Positions 10,420-21,778 of a stretch of 64,000 bases of DNA are shown here, in pieces. Origin of the DNA: Stenocarpella maydis (taxonomy: Eukaryota > Ascomycota > Sordariomycetes > Diaporthales > Diaporthaceae); NCBI GenBank assembly GCA_002270565.1, contig NQMI01000121.1:1-64000 (forward strand), given 5' to 3'. The notes under the pieces are model-generated. The model had not been told where the DNA came from. It ran no database searches and was given only the letters and a program-made list of their open reading frames with translations. Numbering within the stretch: position 1 is the first letter of the stretch; every line of letters starts with the position of its first letter. The position numbers were made by a program, and so were the translations under genes.

Positions 10420-11952
10420 ATGGCTTCCATACCAACCACAGTGCGGTCCTTCCCCAAGATCGCCCGGAACGCCATCCAACAGCGATCGGTATCCGACGTC
10501 GCAATCACACGCACGGGGAAGCCTGTCTTTCGAATTCCAGGTGGAAGGTAGCCCAATCATGCCCCCTCTAAACTGCGACCCATATCAGCAGCTGACAGAG
10601 CCTTGAACAGGTCAGCGTTAGGCGGTACGATACCACGAGAGCGCTCGATGTTGGCGGGGCAATGGATCTCTGACGGCGCAGCACAGGGCACACGGCTACG
10701 GTCTTCGGCGCAACAGGACAGCTCGGACGGTACATCGTCAACCGATTGGGTATGTACAAGTTGAAGGTCTAGCAATGGGACAGAGTTTCTGATGGAGAAC
10801 CGCACAGCTCGGGTAGGATGTCAGGTCGTCATCCCATACAGAGAGGAGATGTCCAAGCGCCACCTCAAGGTGACTGGAGATTTGGGACGAGTGACTTTCA
10901 TTGTGCGTTCTGGCATTGTCCTGGGAGTCCAGGGTTGATCGCTCATCTCGAGATCAGGAATACGACCTCCGAAACACCGAGTCGATCGAGGAGGCCGTCA
11001 GGCACTCAGACGTTGTTTACAACCTGGTGGGCCGGACATACCCAACAAAGTAGGCCCGCCTTTCAACCCGAGGTCCGGGACTTTGGATTAACTCCTGAAC
11101 GCAGGAACTTCTCCCTGGAGGATGTCCACATTGAGGGTGCTGCTCGCATCGCAGAGGCTGTGGCCAAGTACGATGTAGACCGTTTCATCCACGTCTCCTC
11201 CTACAACGCCGACCCCAACTCCCCAGCGACATTCTTCGCGACCAAGGGCCGTGGCGAGCAGGTGGTCCGGGACATATACCCTGAGACGACCATCGTGCGA
11301 CCTGCGCCGCTCTTCGGCTTTGAGGACCAGCTGCTGCTTAAGCTTGCAGGCCAGACGAACCTGTTCACCTCAAATCACATGCAGGAGAAGTACTGGCCAG
11401 TCCACGTGAGTTCTACGGCCGTGAAGTTGAAACACCGCGAATGAGCTAACAATGTACTAGTCAATCGACGTCGGCCATGCCCTTGAGCTAATGCTGTATG
11501 ACGACAACACTGCGGCGCAGACATTCGAGCTCCACGGACCCAAGCAGTACTCCACGGCGGAGATCGCAGAGCTGGTTGACAGGGAAATCTTCACCCGGCG
11601 GCGACACCTCAACATACACCGGAGGATCCTGGAGCCCGCTGCTAAGCTTCTCAACCAGGTGCTTTGGTGGCCATGGATGTCTGCCGAGCAGATCCAGATG
11701 GAGCATGTTGACCAGGTGATTGACGAGAAGGCCAAGACCTTCAAGGACCTCGGCATTGAGCCAGGTGAAATCAGCAAGTTCACATACCACTACGTGGTAA
11801 GTTCCATCCTGGTTTCCCAACTATCCAGGGCCCTGTACTGATACCCCTCACAGCAAGGCTTCCGTAGCGGTGCGTTCTACGATCTGCCGCCAGCAAGCGA
11901 GAAGGAGAAGAGAGAAGAGAAAAAGTACCTGCATGTGCTGGATGACCAATGA
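10420..11952 (+). CDS. nuo-40: NADH:ubiquinone oxidoreductase 40 kDa subunit (NDUFA9 homologue)
   Basis: An accessory subunit of mitochondrial complex I that belongs to the atypical short-chain dehydrogenase family, binds NADPH and stabilises the Q-module junction. There are seven exons: 10420-10547, 10682-10749, 10808-10902, 10958-11049, 11105-11405, 11461-11796 and 11854-11952. Introns are 55-134 bases, and every join keeps the frame. The product is 372 residues, the family size. The first 25 or so residues are basic and Ser-rich, fitting a mitochondrial presequence. The dinucleotide-binding loop GATGQLG is at residues 52-58. Conserved segments DVVYNLVGR, VDRFIHVSSYNA and FGFEDQLLLKLAG follow. 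The C-terminus EEKKYLHVLDDQ is typical. The first intron has the least certain acceptor; I chose the one that gives GGSTGHTATVFG. Confidence 0.92.
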
Positions 11953-12321
11953 GGAAAGGGAAGAGAAGAAAAATGGCCTCGGATACCTCGGCATTCAAGG
12001 GGTTTACGGCCTGTAAATACGTAGCTAGATTTCTTTGCGTTTTGAATGGGAGTGCAATGCGAAGAAGTAATCAATCTGTGTTGTGCTTGGCTGGTTGAGT
12101 GACGATGCAGCATGCCTGGCTTTGAACATGGGACGCAGCCCCATTGCATTCTGAACCGCTGCTTTTCAGCGACACCAACCAATCCGAATTCTCCACATGC
12201 CGTCGGCATCTCCAAAACCCCAAATAGACGCAAATCTAGCGCCAGATGCCCGAAATCGACTTCGTCCCCAAGTGCTGAATTTGTCTTGATCTTTTTGACT
12301 CGATTTTGACACGGCGCCACG

Positions 12322-12675
12322 ATGGCCGACAGTGACGATGAGCCCATGTGAGTGTGAAAAGGAAGACCCGCAAAATCCCCATCTCCCCAGCGACGATCAC
12401 CTGCTACATAGAGCAAAGCAGGGAGAGGCCAATCAACTGAATTCCAATGACTAACACTTCCCCGTCCCTTGTTTTCCCCCAGAACCCTGTCCGCGCACGC
12501 CCTCGGGGCCCTGTCGGAGTTCTATTCCGATAGGGACGCCCGCGCAAGGCAGTTCGACGAGCTCAGGGCCGCGGCCGAGGGGCGCGAGGCCGAGGGGCGC
12601 GCCAAGGAGGCCGCGCTCGTGTACCCGCTGTCGATGGGGACGTTTGGCGAGGACTGGAACGAGTCGCAGTTCTGG
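12322..12675 (+). pseudogene. efm5: 5' fragment of an EFM5-type eEF1A lysine methyltransferase gene
   Basis: EFM5 (N6AMT2/EEF1AKMT1 family) methylates a lysine of elongation factor eEF1A. Two exons can be joined: 12322-12347, encoding MADSDDEP plus two bases, and 12483-12675. The 135-base intron has a GACTAAC branch site. The 73 residues match the family N-terminus (acidic start, TLSAHALGALSEFY, then EDWNESQFW). The second exon ends at a normal GTATGT donor where the family has its next intron. The continuation, which should begin with a Tyr-Ser-Asp-Glu segment and include the SAM and DPPF motifs, is not found on either strand before the next gene or elsewhere in the window. A GA microsatellite lies 90 bases on. 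The gene is therefore either broken by rearrangement or truncated by misassembly. Confidence 0.65.
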
Positions 12676-12758
12676 GTATGTCGGGGCGGGTTTCCTGCCT
12701 GATCTTGGCACCTGGCCTTGGGGGGGGGGCATGGGAAATTCCCAGGCGCACGGGGTGT

Positions 12759-12761
<3 letters not shown>

Positions 12762-12796
<35 letters not shown>
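12762..12796. repeat. (AG)n microsatellite
   Basis: About 17 uninterrupted AG units directly downstream of the EFM5 fragment, preceded by a run of G at 12720-12729. Confidence 0.95.
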
Positions 12797-12798
<2 letters not shown>

Positions 12799-13884
12799 AT
12801 TGTCGTGGGGTTTCGGAGCTATCTCGCGCACAGCAGCCCGTTTGAATGAAATTATTAATTTCCCCCTTCATCTGCGCCTTTCTCGACCCTGAAGTTGTTT
12901 GCATAGTAGTTGCTGCCTGTAGACTTCGTGCTGGTCCATTGAGGTAGGTAGGTAGTATGCCTTTATATACCAGGACGTGACTGCTTCGTCATGGACGAAA
13001 CCATGTTGGGCCGTGGTCGAGTAGACCGCGTTCTCAGCCATGTTACCGCCACTCCCTACGACGGCTGCAGCACCGGTCGCCCCTTGTAGGTGGCCCGGAC
13101 AATGCGTTATCGACACTCTCTCCCATATGAACAAGCACCACACCCCGGCTCACAGCGGACAAGAAAAGGGAGGCAAGGCTTTTGACGGACATTTTTAATT
13201 GATTGGGCTGTTGTTGCAGAGGGCTATGACAAGTTTCTTTGCTTATCTCCAACATGACCATTGTCTCCAAGCCGTAGACCCTGACATTTGCTCTTGCCAT
13301 CCGTCCATCCCCCCGACCGAGTTTGTACCGTCTTTTGACCACAGGAAAAGGCAAATTCAAGATACTCCTAAGCCATCGTATTCTTCGGAATGAGCGTGGA
13401 AAGAAAAACGCAACGCATGTGGGTTTGTCGCCCGGCACGGCTGCTAAGGCTCTTGTGTCAGTATATTCGACATCCTAGCAATGTCATAGTCGTCAATGGG
13501 GTCTCCATACCTGTGCCTCGAGATAACCATATACCCTCTCCTTTGAATGCCGCTTGGCAACCAGAGTTGATCACTAAAACTGCTTGGATCAGGTCAAATG
13601 GCACATTTGCTACACGTTCTGGGAACCAATGGGTATTAGCTTGCGGCTTGAATCACTCAATAAGCGAATTCACAGAACTGGTTGGTGGTGGGGGAAGGTC
13701 ACCTACCAGAAACGGGGACAACGAAGTCCCGTGTTGTCGGAGATCAGCCTCGTGGAACCCTTTTCTCTTCCATCCCCCAGCTGTCGAGCATAATGATTCC
13801 CCAATCATCAATCTTCCGTCCGAGGGCGTCTGTTGGACGGACCAAGATGGTGCAATTCCGGGACAGGACGACGCTGGAGACAGG
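12797..13884. other. No gene seen downstream of the EFM5 fragment
   Basis: Just over 1 kb. I searched it for the missing EFM5 exons without success. Open frames are short and conflicting. The right part probably contains the 3' UTR of the minus-strand orphan that follows. Confidence 0.55.
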
Positions 13885-15451
13885 TCAGAAAGGGGAAGGC
13901 ATGTTAGGTCCCGGTCCTGGAAGATTCGTCCCACTGTAATACGCCACTGAAGGGTCGGCCGGCGGGGGGTCCGTGGCTGGGTGGCCGGTCCCTGGGTACC
14001 CAGTCGCGGTGTGGGTGTTCCCTGGAAGCCCGGTAGTTGGAAGCCCGGTGGTTGGAGGGAAGGTAGGCTGGAGAGAGGGTCTATCGCTCCTAGAAACGCC
14101 TCGTATCTGTCCACGTCCCGGTGTTACTGTTGTGCCACGAGCCATGTTGAACTGAACGGGTTGGCGATGAAACGGATCCCAGAAATGACCGGGGGGCATG
14201 CGCCCATTCGTCTCGGACAGCTGCCTTACGGCTGCGGCTCTGGGGGCGTTGAACCCGGGCCTGATGACTCCGTCGGGGACATTGGAGCGAACGATATCGT
14301 GGGCTGCGCGCATGAGGCCCGCGGCGTTGGCATTTCCCTCGTTATTGTCCGAGTACCTCACCGGATCCATGTTCATGACGCGCTCGACGGTTGCGGTGAC
14401 TCCCAACATGAAGCCGATGGCCTGGTTCTGATTCATCTGCAGCAGGCATTGCGTCACGCCCATCTCGTTTGTGAACCAAATACCGCCATTGTAGTCGTGC
14501 CGGTGGCCCCCCCATATCAGGCATGTGTCGTGACGGTTAAAGTACCACACACCATGTGGGTTGCTGTGCGCCACGGCACCCATCATTGAACACCCTGGAG
14601 GGAATGCGTCTGGGTACATTGGGTACTGGGGTGTCTCGATAGACTGGATGGGTAGGTCCGGCAGAATTTCTCGCACATCGGGAAGATGGCCCGAGACCAG
14701 AGGGTTGTTGACGGCGGGATCCATCACGCTGGGGCTTCTGGAGTCGACACTGGGGTTTCTGGCCTCGTTGCTGAGGTCTCTCGAGGCCTGATCCCCCTCG
14801 AATGAATCGGCGTCATGTTTTTGCCCGCCGAAGTGGTAATCAGGGTTGGCGTTGGCGCCAGCGCTGGGAGGTTCTGCCGGAAACCCGTGTCGATCAAGGT
14901 CTTCTGCAGTGAAAGAAGGACCACTGGGGCCCTCTCCGTAGTCCAGATCGCCCGGAATAGCAGTCGTGTTCAGCATATAGTGTGTCTTTGGGCCCTTGCG
15001 CAACCGCCCGGTGGAGGCGCTACTGGGCCCGTCGGAAACCCTGGCTTGGGCGGTCGGTGAGCGACTGGGGGCGGTTCTAACTACTTTCTTGCGCTTGCTG
15101 CCGCTGGCAGCGGACGCATCAGGGCCACCCTCGGGGGGTGGGGACGGCGAGAAACTAGGGATGGGGCCTGTATAGGGCTTGATAACACTAGCAGCTTTCC
15201 CATCAGCAAGCAGGCTCGTCAGTAGGATGGAGCCGAGTATGGTGGACTCACCCGGGTGGTACCTTGTATGTGGTCCGGATGTAGGCCACCTGTTTCTTGG
15301 TAAAGTCACGTGCTGCCCAGTAATCACCGTGGTCGCGCTTGAAGGCTTTGGCGATGATTTCGGGGTCCCAGTTGGCAAGGATCCGGGAGACAACATATTT
15401 GATCTCGTCGTCGTTGTACTTGCGGTTGTCAACCGCCTTGAACTCAGACAT
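13885..15451 (-). CDS. Hypothetical protein, 500 residues, low-complexity middle
   Basis: I do not recognise a family. Two exons (15252-15451 and 13885-15187) join through a 64-base intron with a GTGAGT donor, ACTGAC branch site and CTAG acceptor. Without the intron the N-terminal frame ends at a stop. The first 66 residues are compact and helical-looking (DDEIKYVVSRILANWDPEII ... AYIRTTYKV), like a small DNA- or protein-binding module. Residues about 75-230 are rich in Pro, Ser and basic clusters (GSKRKKVVR, a possible nuclear signal). About 250-430 has folded-looking segments, including PHGVWYFNRHDTCLIWGGH and NEMGVTQCLLQMNQN. The last 70 residues are repeats rich in Pro, Gly and Thr (two adjacent TTGLP units). 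The start at 15451 is chosen over an upstream ATG at 15472 in the same frame; the choice is uncertain. The function is unknown. Confidence 0.7.
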
Positions 15452-17274
15452 CTTGAGCTGCGTGATGAACAAACGACAGTGATTTGCGACGGTCTGTAAA
15501 CGCTGCCAGGGGGCGTCCCTGGGGAGGACACTATTTTAGTCTCAAATGGAGGATGGTAGACTACCTTGGAGTTTTCTTGCTCTTGAGGCAGTCTGGTTGA
15601 CTGGTGGGGGGGAAATGCCCGTGTTTTTGACAAGGAGCACTAGTTGTGCGAGGACGCTTCACCACGCAGGGGCTATCCTGCTTCCACACAATCGAGTGAC
15701 TGCAGGTCAGTGAATTGGCTGATGGAATCCCGTGGTCTGTGAATAGTCCTGTGAAGGACGCAGTAACTGAACAGGATCCTCCCGGTAGAAACGGTGGAAA
15801 CTATGTACTTCGCAAAGCCCGCCGGTCTTCCTCGTTGCCAATGGGCAAGATGCGAGGAGCAGGATTGGTGACAATGCTATTATCTGGTGCAACTTGATTC
15901 TAGTTTCATGGATATGAACAGGGTGAAGAGATATGCTGTGACTGTACTGCTGGAGCCAGCTATAGGCTGGGAGAGGATGAACCCGAGGTTCTCTGCAGGC
16001 TCGATAATGCGGATCAAACTCGTTCGGTTGGCGACCAAGCTTGATACGCGTTCAATGAGTGCTGAGATGCTGAATTGAGCTGACCTTGATCCAGATTAAA
16101 CGGCTACAAGGCCTCAACACTTACCCCGGGTCCGGACGATGGCTGCTGGGTAGTTTTGAAGGACGGAATGCTTGGAGTCATGGGCCACTGTCTTGTGTGA
16201 ATAAGGCAGACCAGAGGCCGGAGCATGTCATGATTGCCGTCGAAACAGTGATTCGCCAATGGCCATCAAACTTCGAGGGCGGTCAGAGCAGGCACCGCTA
16301 TTGGACAGGGTGAGCAACAGGTCTTTGCAAGTCACAGTCTTGTCGCGTCTGGTCCGTTTTGGTCTGGTCTAGTCTGGTCTAGTCCAAAGACAATGGTCCG
16401 CCTTCCGAGGACAAGATATGGAATCGAAGAGAGGAGACACCGACTGAAGGAACGCCCAGCGTCAACATAAAAGCTCAGGATCGGCCTCATAACCAAGCCT
16501 GCTTGCTTGCATTCGTGAAGATTGGGCCTGGGAGGGGATGTTTGGGCAAGAGCCATGCTAAGATCCATACGGAAGTACAAATGCTGAGAGGACCAAGCAG
16601 TGGGGGCCCAAGAGGAAGGTGTAGACACGAAAATACATCGAGTACCTGCCATATAAGTCTAGGATAACCAACCCAGTCGAGGTAGCTGCAGCGTGCGCGA
16701 AGAAAGCAAAAAATGAGTTGGGCAGGTTCACAAGTCGTATGGAGAGATTTGCGTTCACAACCCAAAACTGTACCAGGCATTCAGTAACAAAACCGGAGAG
16801 ATGAAGTACAAGTCAACCCACAGATTGGAAATGGCAGTTGAAAATTCCCATGGCACAAAAAAAGCACAATTCATATAGACCACGACACTTACGCCGGCAA
16901 GGGGGCATTGCAACTTTGTACGAGGACCTTGCCGCAAGTCGTTGAAGATGACCCTCTCCCCAGAATCTCCGAGATTCAGAATGCCATGGCGCTTTTTGGA
17001 AAGCAGAAATGAATTGCGTGAGCCAGTCAGACCCAGCTACGGGTCATGGACGGAGCTGAGTTCTGGTTTCGTTACCAAGGGGAAGGGAGGCCGATCGAGT
17101 CCAAATAGTGGCTCCAAGTTGCCTGATGTGGGCCACTAGGCTTCACACCTGCGAAAGCTCACTACTACAATCGGACACATGCGAAAAGATGTGACATAGA
17201 CGCAAACAAAAGCACAATTCTTTTGCGGGGGTAGTGGTCTGACTGAAGAAATTGTGTGTGTGCTTCAGGCTGGT
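15452..17274. other. Intergenic stretch, no gene seen
   Basis: About 1.8 kb with no convincing coding frame. A short imperfect tandem of TCTGGTC/TCTAGTC units lies at about 16348-16385. The left part is the upstream region of the 500-residue orphan and the right part is downstream of the methyltransferase gene. Confidence 0.55.
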
Positions 17275-18426
17275 TTATACGGCCTTCAACCTCGAGAAAA
17301 TGCCCAGCCAACAGTTGACCCGGCCGGCTTCTTCGTCCTCATTCGCTCCCCAGTCGTCTCTCCCCGCCACAATGGTCTCATCGAGGCACACAAAGGGCGT
17401 TGGCTTCGATGCCATCTCGTCTCGGAGTGCCGATAGAAGCCTGGCTGTGACAGCGTCCCGCTGGGGGACCATGATCATCGCTCTGGCACCGGCATCCAAG
17501 CTGAGCTGGTCGTCAATCGCACCGGCAAGAAGACCTGGGTGGTTGTCGTCGTAGAGAGGGTCAGCGACAATGACGGCCTACACCTGAGTTAGCCACCAAT
17601 AATCCTTGTCCTCGAGGTTAGCCAACACATGCGTCAAAGCTGTTCTTCGCGGGGAAAAGCATAGGGTCGATCTCGTCCTCGTCTCCGCCCCACGTCAGAG
17701 CCCCTGATGCGAGACTACCCCCTCGCTCCTGGACCGTTGGCAGATTCTTTTCGACGTTGTGGGCAAGATTCGGTACGATCTCGGGGAGGTCACTGAGAAT
17801 GACATGGGTCCTCCAGATGGCTGCTGCTGCCAGGCCAAGGAGACCAGTGCCCGACCCCAGCTCGAGTACCGCCGGCCGAGGCCGGCCGGCCGCCTGCCCG
17901 AAGAGGTGGGCCAACGAAGTCTCGCCAATGGTATGCAGCATCTGAGCAAGGACATATGAGGAGCCCCAGGTCTTGAGGCCCAGGTTGTCACCTGTCAATG
18001 CAGGCTCGCGCAGGATGAGGTCAAAGGTGCCGTACTCTTCGCTCTCGAAGGGCCACCGGCGGGTCATCTCGCCCATGGCTAGACCTAGTTGTGAGCTTGG
18101 TGTAGTTTAGGGTGCCTGGGTAGGGCGTCAGACATACCGCTTCGTCCACATCGCTCCGAGAACCGCTTGCTTGCCTCATCCCATATCGCCTCTCTGTCCT
18201 CATCGTCCGCCAGCCAGCCGAGCGGGCTCTTGATGATTGTTGAGAGATAGGCGGCGATCTCCCGAGGGTCCTGCGAAGCTGTCTCCTGGTGTTTGAGCAT
18301 TTCATTGCGGGGTGCTTTGAGATTCCATACTGGTGGGTCGACCCGGAGTCTTTGGAGGGCTGCCAGCAGAAGAGGAAAGGCAGGCTTCTGCCAGACCTGG
18401 GGAAAATCCAGTGGGGACTCGAGCAT
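17275..18426 (-). CDS. SAM-dependent methyltransferase of the Rrg1/EFM2-like class
   Basis: A family-16 (seven-beta-strand) methyltransferase. Relatives methylate lysines of translation elongation factors, and the fission yeast relative is named Rrg1 (rapid response to glucose). There are three exons, 18138-18426, 17627-18078 and 17275-17577, giving 347 residues. Intron 1 is canonical (GTATGT..CTAG). Intron 2 (49 bases) has a CTAAC branch site but an unusual GTTGGC donor, chosen because it is the only one that keeps the frame into AVIVADPLYDD. The SAM-binding loop ELGSGTG is at residues 169-175. The acidic strand LSDLPEIVPNL lies about 20 residues on, and the post-motif ADPLYDDNHPGLL follows the second intron. 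The N-terminal 95 residues are the helical extension typical of this class. Substrate specificity cannot be read from sequence. Confidence 0.85.
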
Positions 18427-19437
18427 ATTGTCAAGATTGGTTGGGAGGAAGCTTGAGGCAGGATAAGAGAGACAGCGTTGGGTAGACGGGTACTACGGGG
18501 AAAGGTGGTGCTTGGACGCAAGAGTATGCATTCTGATACGGATGGGACAAGAGACGATGGAGAATGAATACGATCCTGAAGAGGCAAGACAGCGCATGGC
18601 CTGGGCAAGGAGGAAGAGGATGGCGTGAAGTCTCTCACATCCACTTCCTCGGCAAACTTGGGGAGCTGCTCAGGGTTCGGAACCCTTGCTTTCCTCGCAA
18701 GGCACCAGGCGGTACGTACTCTGCTGGGGTTGTCTTAGCGCACTGCTTTTATTGGTCGAAATCCAGTACCAGGGTCCCTGCACCCCACCCCAATGAGCCG
18801 CACGTTGATATTTCAAGGCTGCCAAAATTTCGAGACTGTGGCTCTCCCTTTCTTTTCTCTTTCTTTCCTCTCCAAGCCCACCGCCCTCAACGCTGCCCTT
18901 CTATGCCACATACGGAGAGATCTGCGCAAGCAGTTTCTCTCAGGCCATCGCGTCTTTCCTTCGGCGGAGTCGCTGGCACCAACGTCGCATGTGAGAAATT
19001 CGGAGAAATTCCCGACCGGGGCGCCCAGGCTCGTCCTGGCCCCCACCCGCCCGACCGCCTGCGCTTCACTGCGCGGGTGAGCGACGGCCTGCCGGTGACG
19101 GCACGAGGCGAATCTGCCTCCGCAGTTGGCATCAGAAAAGCAGGGCGCTGGCCGTCCCTCTCGTGTGCACCCCGCAAGGGGGGAAGACGGGGGGGCTCCG
19201 GTCCAGCGTTCCTCTGGGAGAGTCACTGCCGGGATTGCTTGGACACAAGCTGAAGTACGATGGGTGGCGTGTCGCCTTTGCTCCTCGCCTCCGCGGGGGG
19301 CTTCGGGCCTCATCATTCAATTCCGATCACTCTTTGGGCGGTGGGCTTCACTCTTTTTTCCCCTCCAGGTCAGTTGTACACAACCCCTTGAATTGCCTGG
19401 CGAGAAAGGATACTACTAACGACCCATTTGAGGTTCG
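18427..19437. other. Intergenic stretch, no gene recognised
   Basis: About 1 kb that includes the methyltransferase promoter. Stretches at 18990-19320 are GC-rich and open in several frames on both strands, but no frame shows a domain or consistent splice signals. I do not call a gene here. Confidence 0.5.
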
Positions 19438-21372
19438 CTAAGGATTACCAAGGAATCGCCCTTTTCCCGCCCTCACCTTTTGCGTCTTCCGTCTGCCATA
19501 ATTCCCGGGCATTCTTTTCCTATCTCTGTCGCTGTCACTGCTGCTGCTGCTGCTACTCTCCGCCATTTCTTCATACACACCAGCTTCTGCCATGCCTCTA
19601 GCAGCCTGCAGCATGATCTCTTCGATCTCTGGCCTCTCCGCTGGGTCGTGGCTGAGGCAGCGCACCATCAGATTCACGAATCGCTGTTCCGATACTCTTA
19701 AATCTGGGATGACCTCCTGTGCCAACAGAGACTCGGCGACATCGACATACCCACGCACTTCCCGCGCATAATCGTGTGCGTCATCGTTGTCCTCGTCGCC
19801 ATTTGTGTCATCCTCATCGTCCTCGTCCTGACCGTCTTTACCGTCGCTAAGGGGCTGCCCAAGCCGCTGCTCCCTCGGAAGGTGCGACTGCACATCACGC
19901 GAAAGCTTCCTGGTCTAGGCTGCCGTGAGACCGTTCTGCGCATATCGCATAAAACACATTCTTCCGACCTGATGACCACCAAGATTCTCCCTCCACACCT
20001 CTGCCATGAGATAGACATTCGTCTCGTGCGAAAAGTCGCCGATGATGGGGGTGCTTACTCGCTCCTCAAATGGTCTCATCGTATCTACCTGTGCTTCCTG
20101 GTCAGATTTATCAGAAAACGAGAACAGCCCCTCCCGATTTGCATTGCGGCTTGTTACACTCTCTTACCGGTAGCCTAGAGTTCAGGTTGGGGTGCCAGCC
20201 TAATTTTAGGTGCCCATCGCAAAATTCCTTCCTCGCCTTCGGCTTGTTCGGCACCATCAGAGCGAACCCAAAGTCTCCGAGCACAAAGCATGGGTCATGC
20301 GAGCATGTGTGCGAAGGTAGATTCTGCCGTACGAAGATGCTGTCGCCGCCCCAGTCGAGATGAACAATCTGGTTCCAACCGTGCACCTGTGTGACCGCGC
20401 CGGTTCCTCAGTCCCGTACGCCATTGCGGACATGGCCTTGCTCAGACAGAATACCGCCTCCCAAATCACGCGGATGTGGACTCTCCTGTTGCTCCGTATG
20501 TCCAGATGCTCGAACAGCGTCCTGCCGCCCGGGATGTATCCCATCGTGCAGAGCGTTCCGTCCTGCGGTGGATCAGCAAGAACCAGGGAAAATGCGGTGA
20601 GCCCGTCATGTCAAGGATCTCGAGAATCTCCGTCTCCTGGCGGAACGTGTTGGCCGTATCGATGTCAAGGCCCTCGGATGGTGTCTGATAGTGGGAGTAA
20701 TATGAATGTCCACCGTCCGACCTGGAGCCATAGTCCGAGTTTGAATCTGGCAGTTGGTTTTGACGAACCCCTTCGCTTTCCGTCATGTCATCCACTGGGG
20801 ATTTCATGATGTCTACCAGGTCACCATCGTCATAATCAAACTTGGCGACTCTAATCTCTTCGTTCGGATCTCCGCGTCCACGGTGAAGCCACGCCCGTCG
20901 TCCACAGGTTATGACAACGCCATGGCCGCCGTTGGCGAGTATCTTCAAAGGCCGCCAGCGCCGGTACTAGAGTCCGTCCTCGTCAGGTAGCACCTCCTCA
21001 GCGGCGATGTGAGATTACCCGCCATGGTGACCCACAGCAGCCTATAGCTGATGGTCTGATCGTCGCCGTACCGCTGCCTCCACGCATCTTGGGAGGGGGC
21101 AGGATCTCGTCTGGGCTCTCGCGCCTCTGGTGGTAGAGGACCTCGAGGGCGCCAAGGCCGCCAATGTTGGGCCTCCTGGGGAAGTTGGACACGAGCCTCC
21201 CATCTGCATCCCGCCGTCACTTTGGCAAGGAGTACTGAGGCTCCTCTATCCTGTATCTCGAGTTGCGCTTCAGTTTCACAACGCCTCTCTGAGCATGCGG
21301 CGTGGCTCTACCACATCTTTTGGCCAGCGCAACTGTACGCTTCTGCGGCATCTCGGGCTGGCTTTTGGTTGA
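19438..21372 (-). pseudogene. Degenerate protein-kinase-like gene
   Basis: Conserved kinase-like segments occur in order on the minus strand but in different frames. A Gly-rich loop (ILANGGHGVVI) and VAKFDYDDGD are near 20.9 kb. YIPGGRTLFEHLD and IWEAVFCLSKAMSAMAYG are near 20.5 kb. A catalytic-loop-like HLDWGGDSIF and LGDFGFALMVP are near 20.3 kb. A C-lobe end (FVNLMVRCLSHDPAERPEI) is near 19.6 kb, followed by an acidic, Ser-rich tail. At least three frame changes and one or more in-frame stops cannot be explained by canonical introns. In the catalytic loop the usual Lys and Asn read Gly and Ser. An N-terminal portion (SNFPRRPNIGGLGALEV) can be traced to about 21.37 kb, including an internal TGA. 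This is a fungal-specific kinase-like protein that has decayed, or a pseudokinase damaged by sequence errors. Limits are approximate. Confidence 0.65.
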
Positions 21373-21778
21373 TTTGTTCACGGCTCACCCCAGGTATCAC
21401 GTTCTAAATTTGATAGTGCGCGGAATAAACTCCTTGCTACATTCTCTCAAGTATTATCTCATGTGGAAAGACGAGGCACTGCTACAATGCCCTGTGCTCA
21501 TCCGGAGTCATTTCTCTGGGAAAAGAAGAAATGTTTCCCATTGACTTCTCTCCTCTCTCCTTGTCGTTTGTCCTACCCAGAGCCTATGCATTAGCCGCAT
21601 CTGGCAGCGTGCTGGTAAAGAGAGTACAGACGTGGTTCCGTCGAGGCTCGAGACAAAGACCACCCCAGAGGCAGGACCGCGCAGCCAGGCATGCAGTCTC
21701 CCAATCACGCCCACGTTGTCCTCGCCGCCTGCTCCAGCGCCCCGTTTCCACATCAAGTCGGCCACAGCCCTATCAGGC

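Noticed and set aside
15188..15633. Continuation of the 500-residue orphan upstream as one unspliced 582-residue frame on the minus strand
   Set aside because: The upstream part is Ser/Thr-rich and antisense-like, whereas the other frame gives a natural N-terminus joined by an intron with good donor, branch and acceptor.
18564..19316. Frames of 229 (plus) and 167 (minus) residues upstream of the methyltransferase gene
   Set aside because: They overlap each other, lack domains and splice support, and fall where a promoter is expected.
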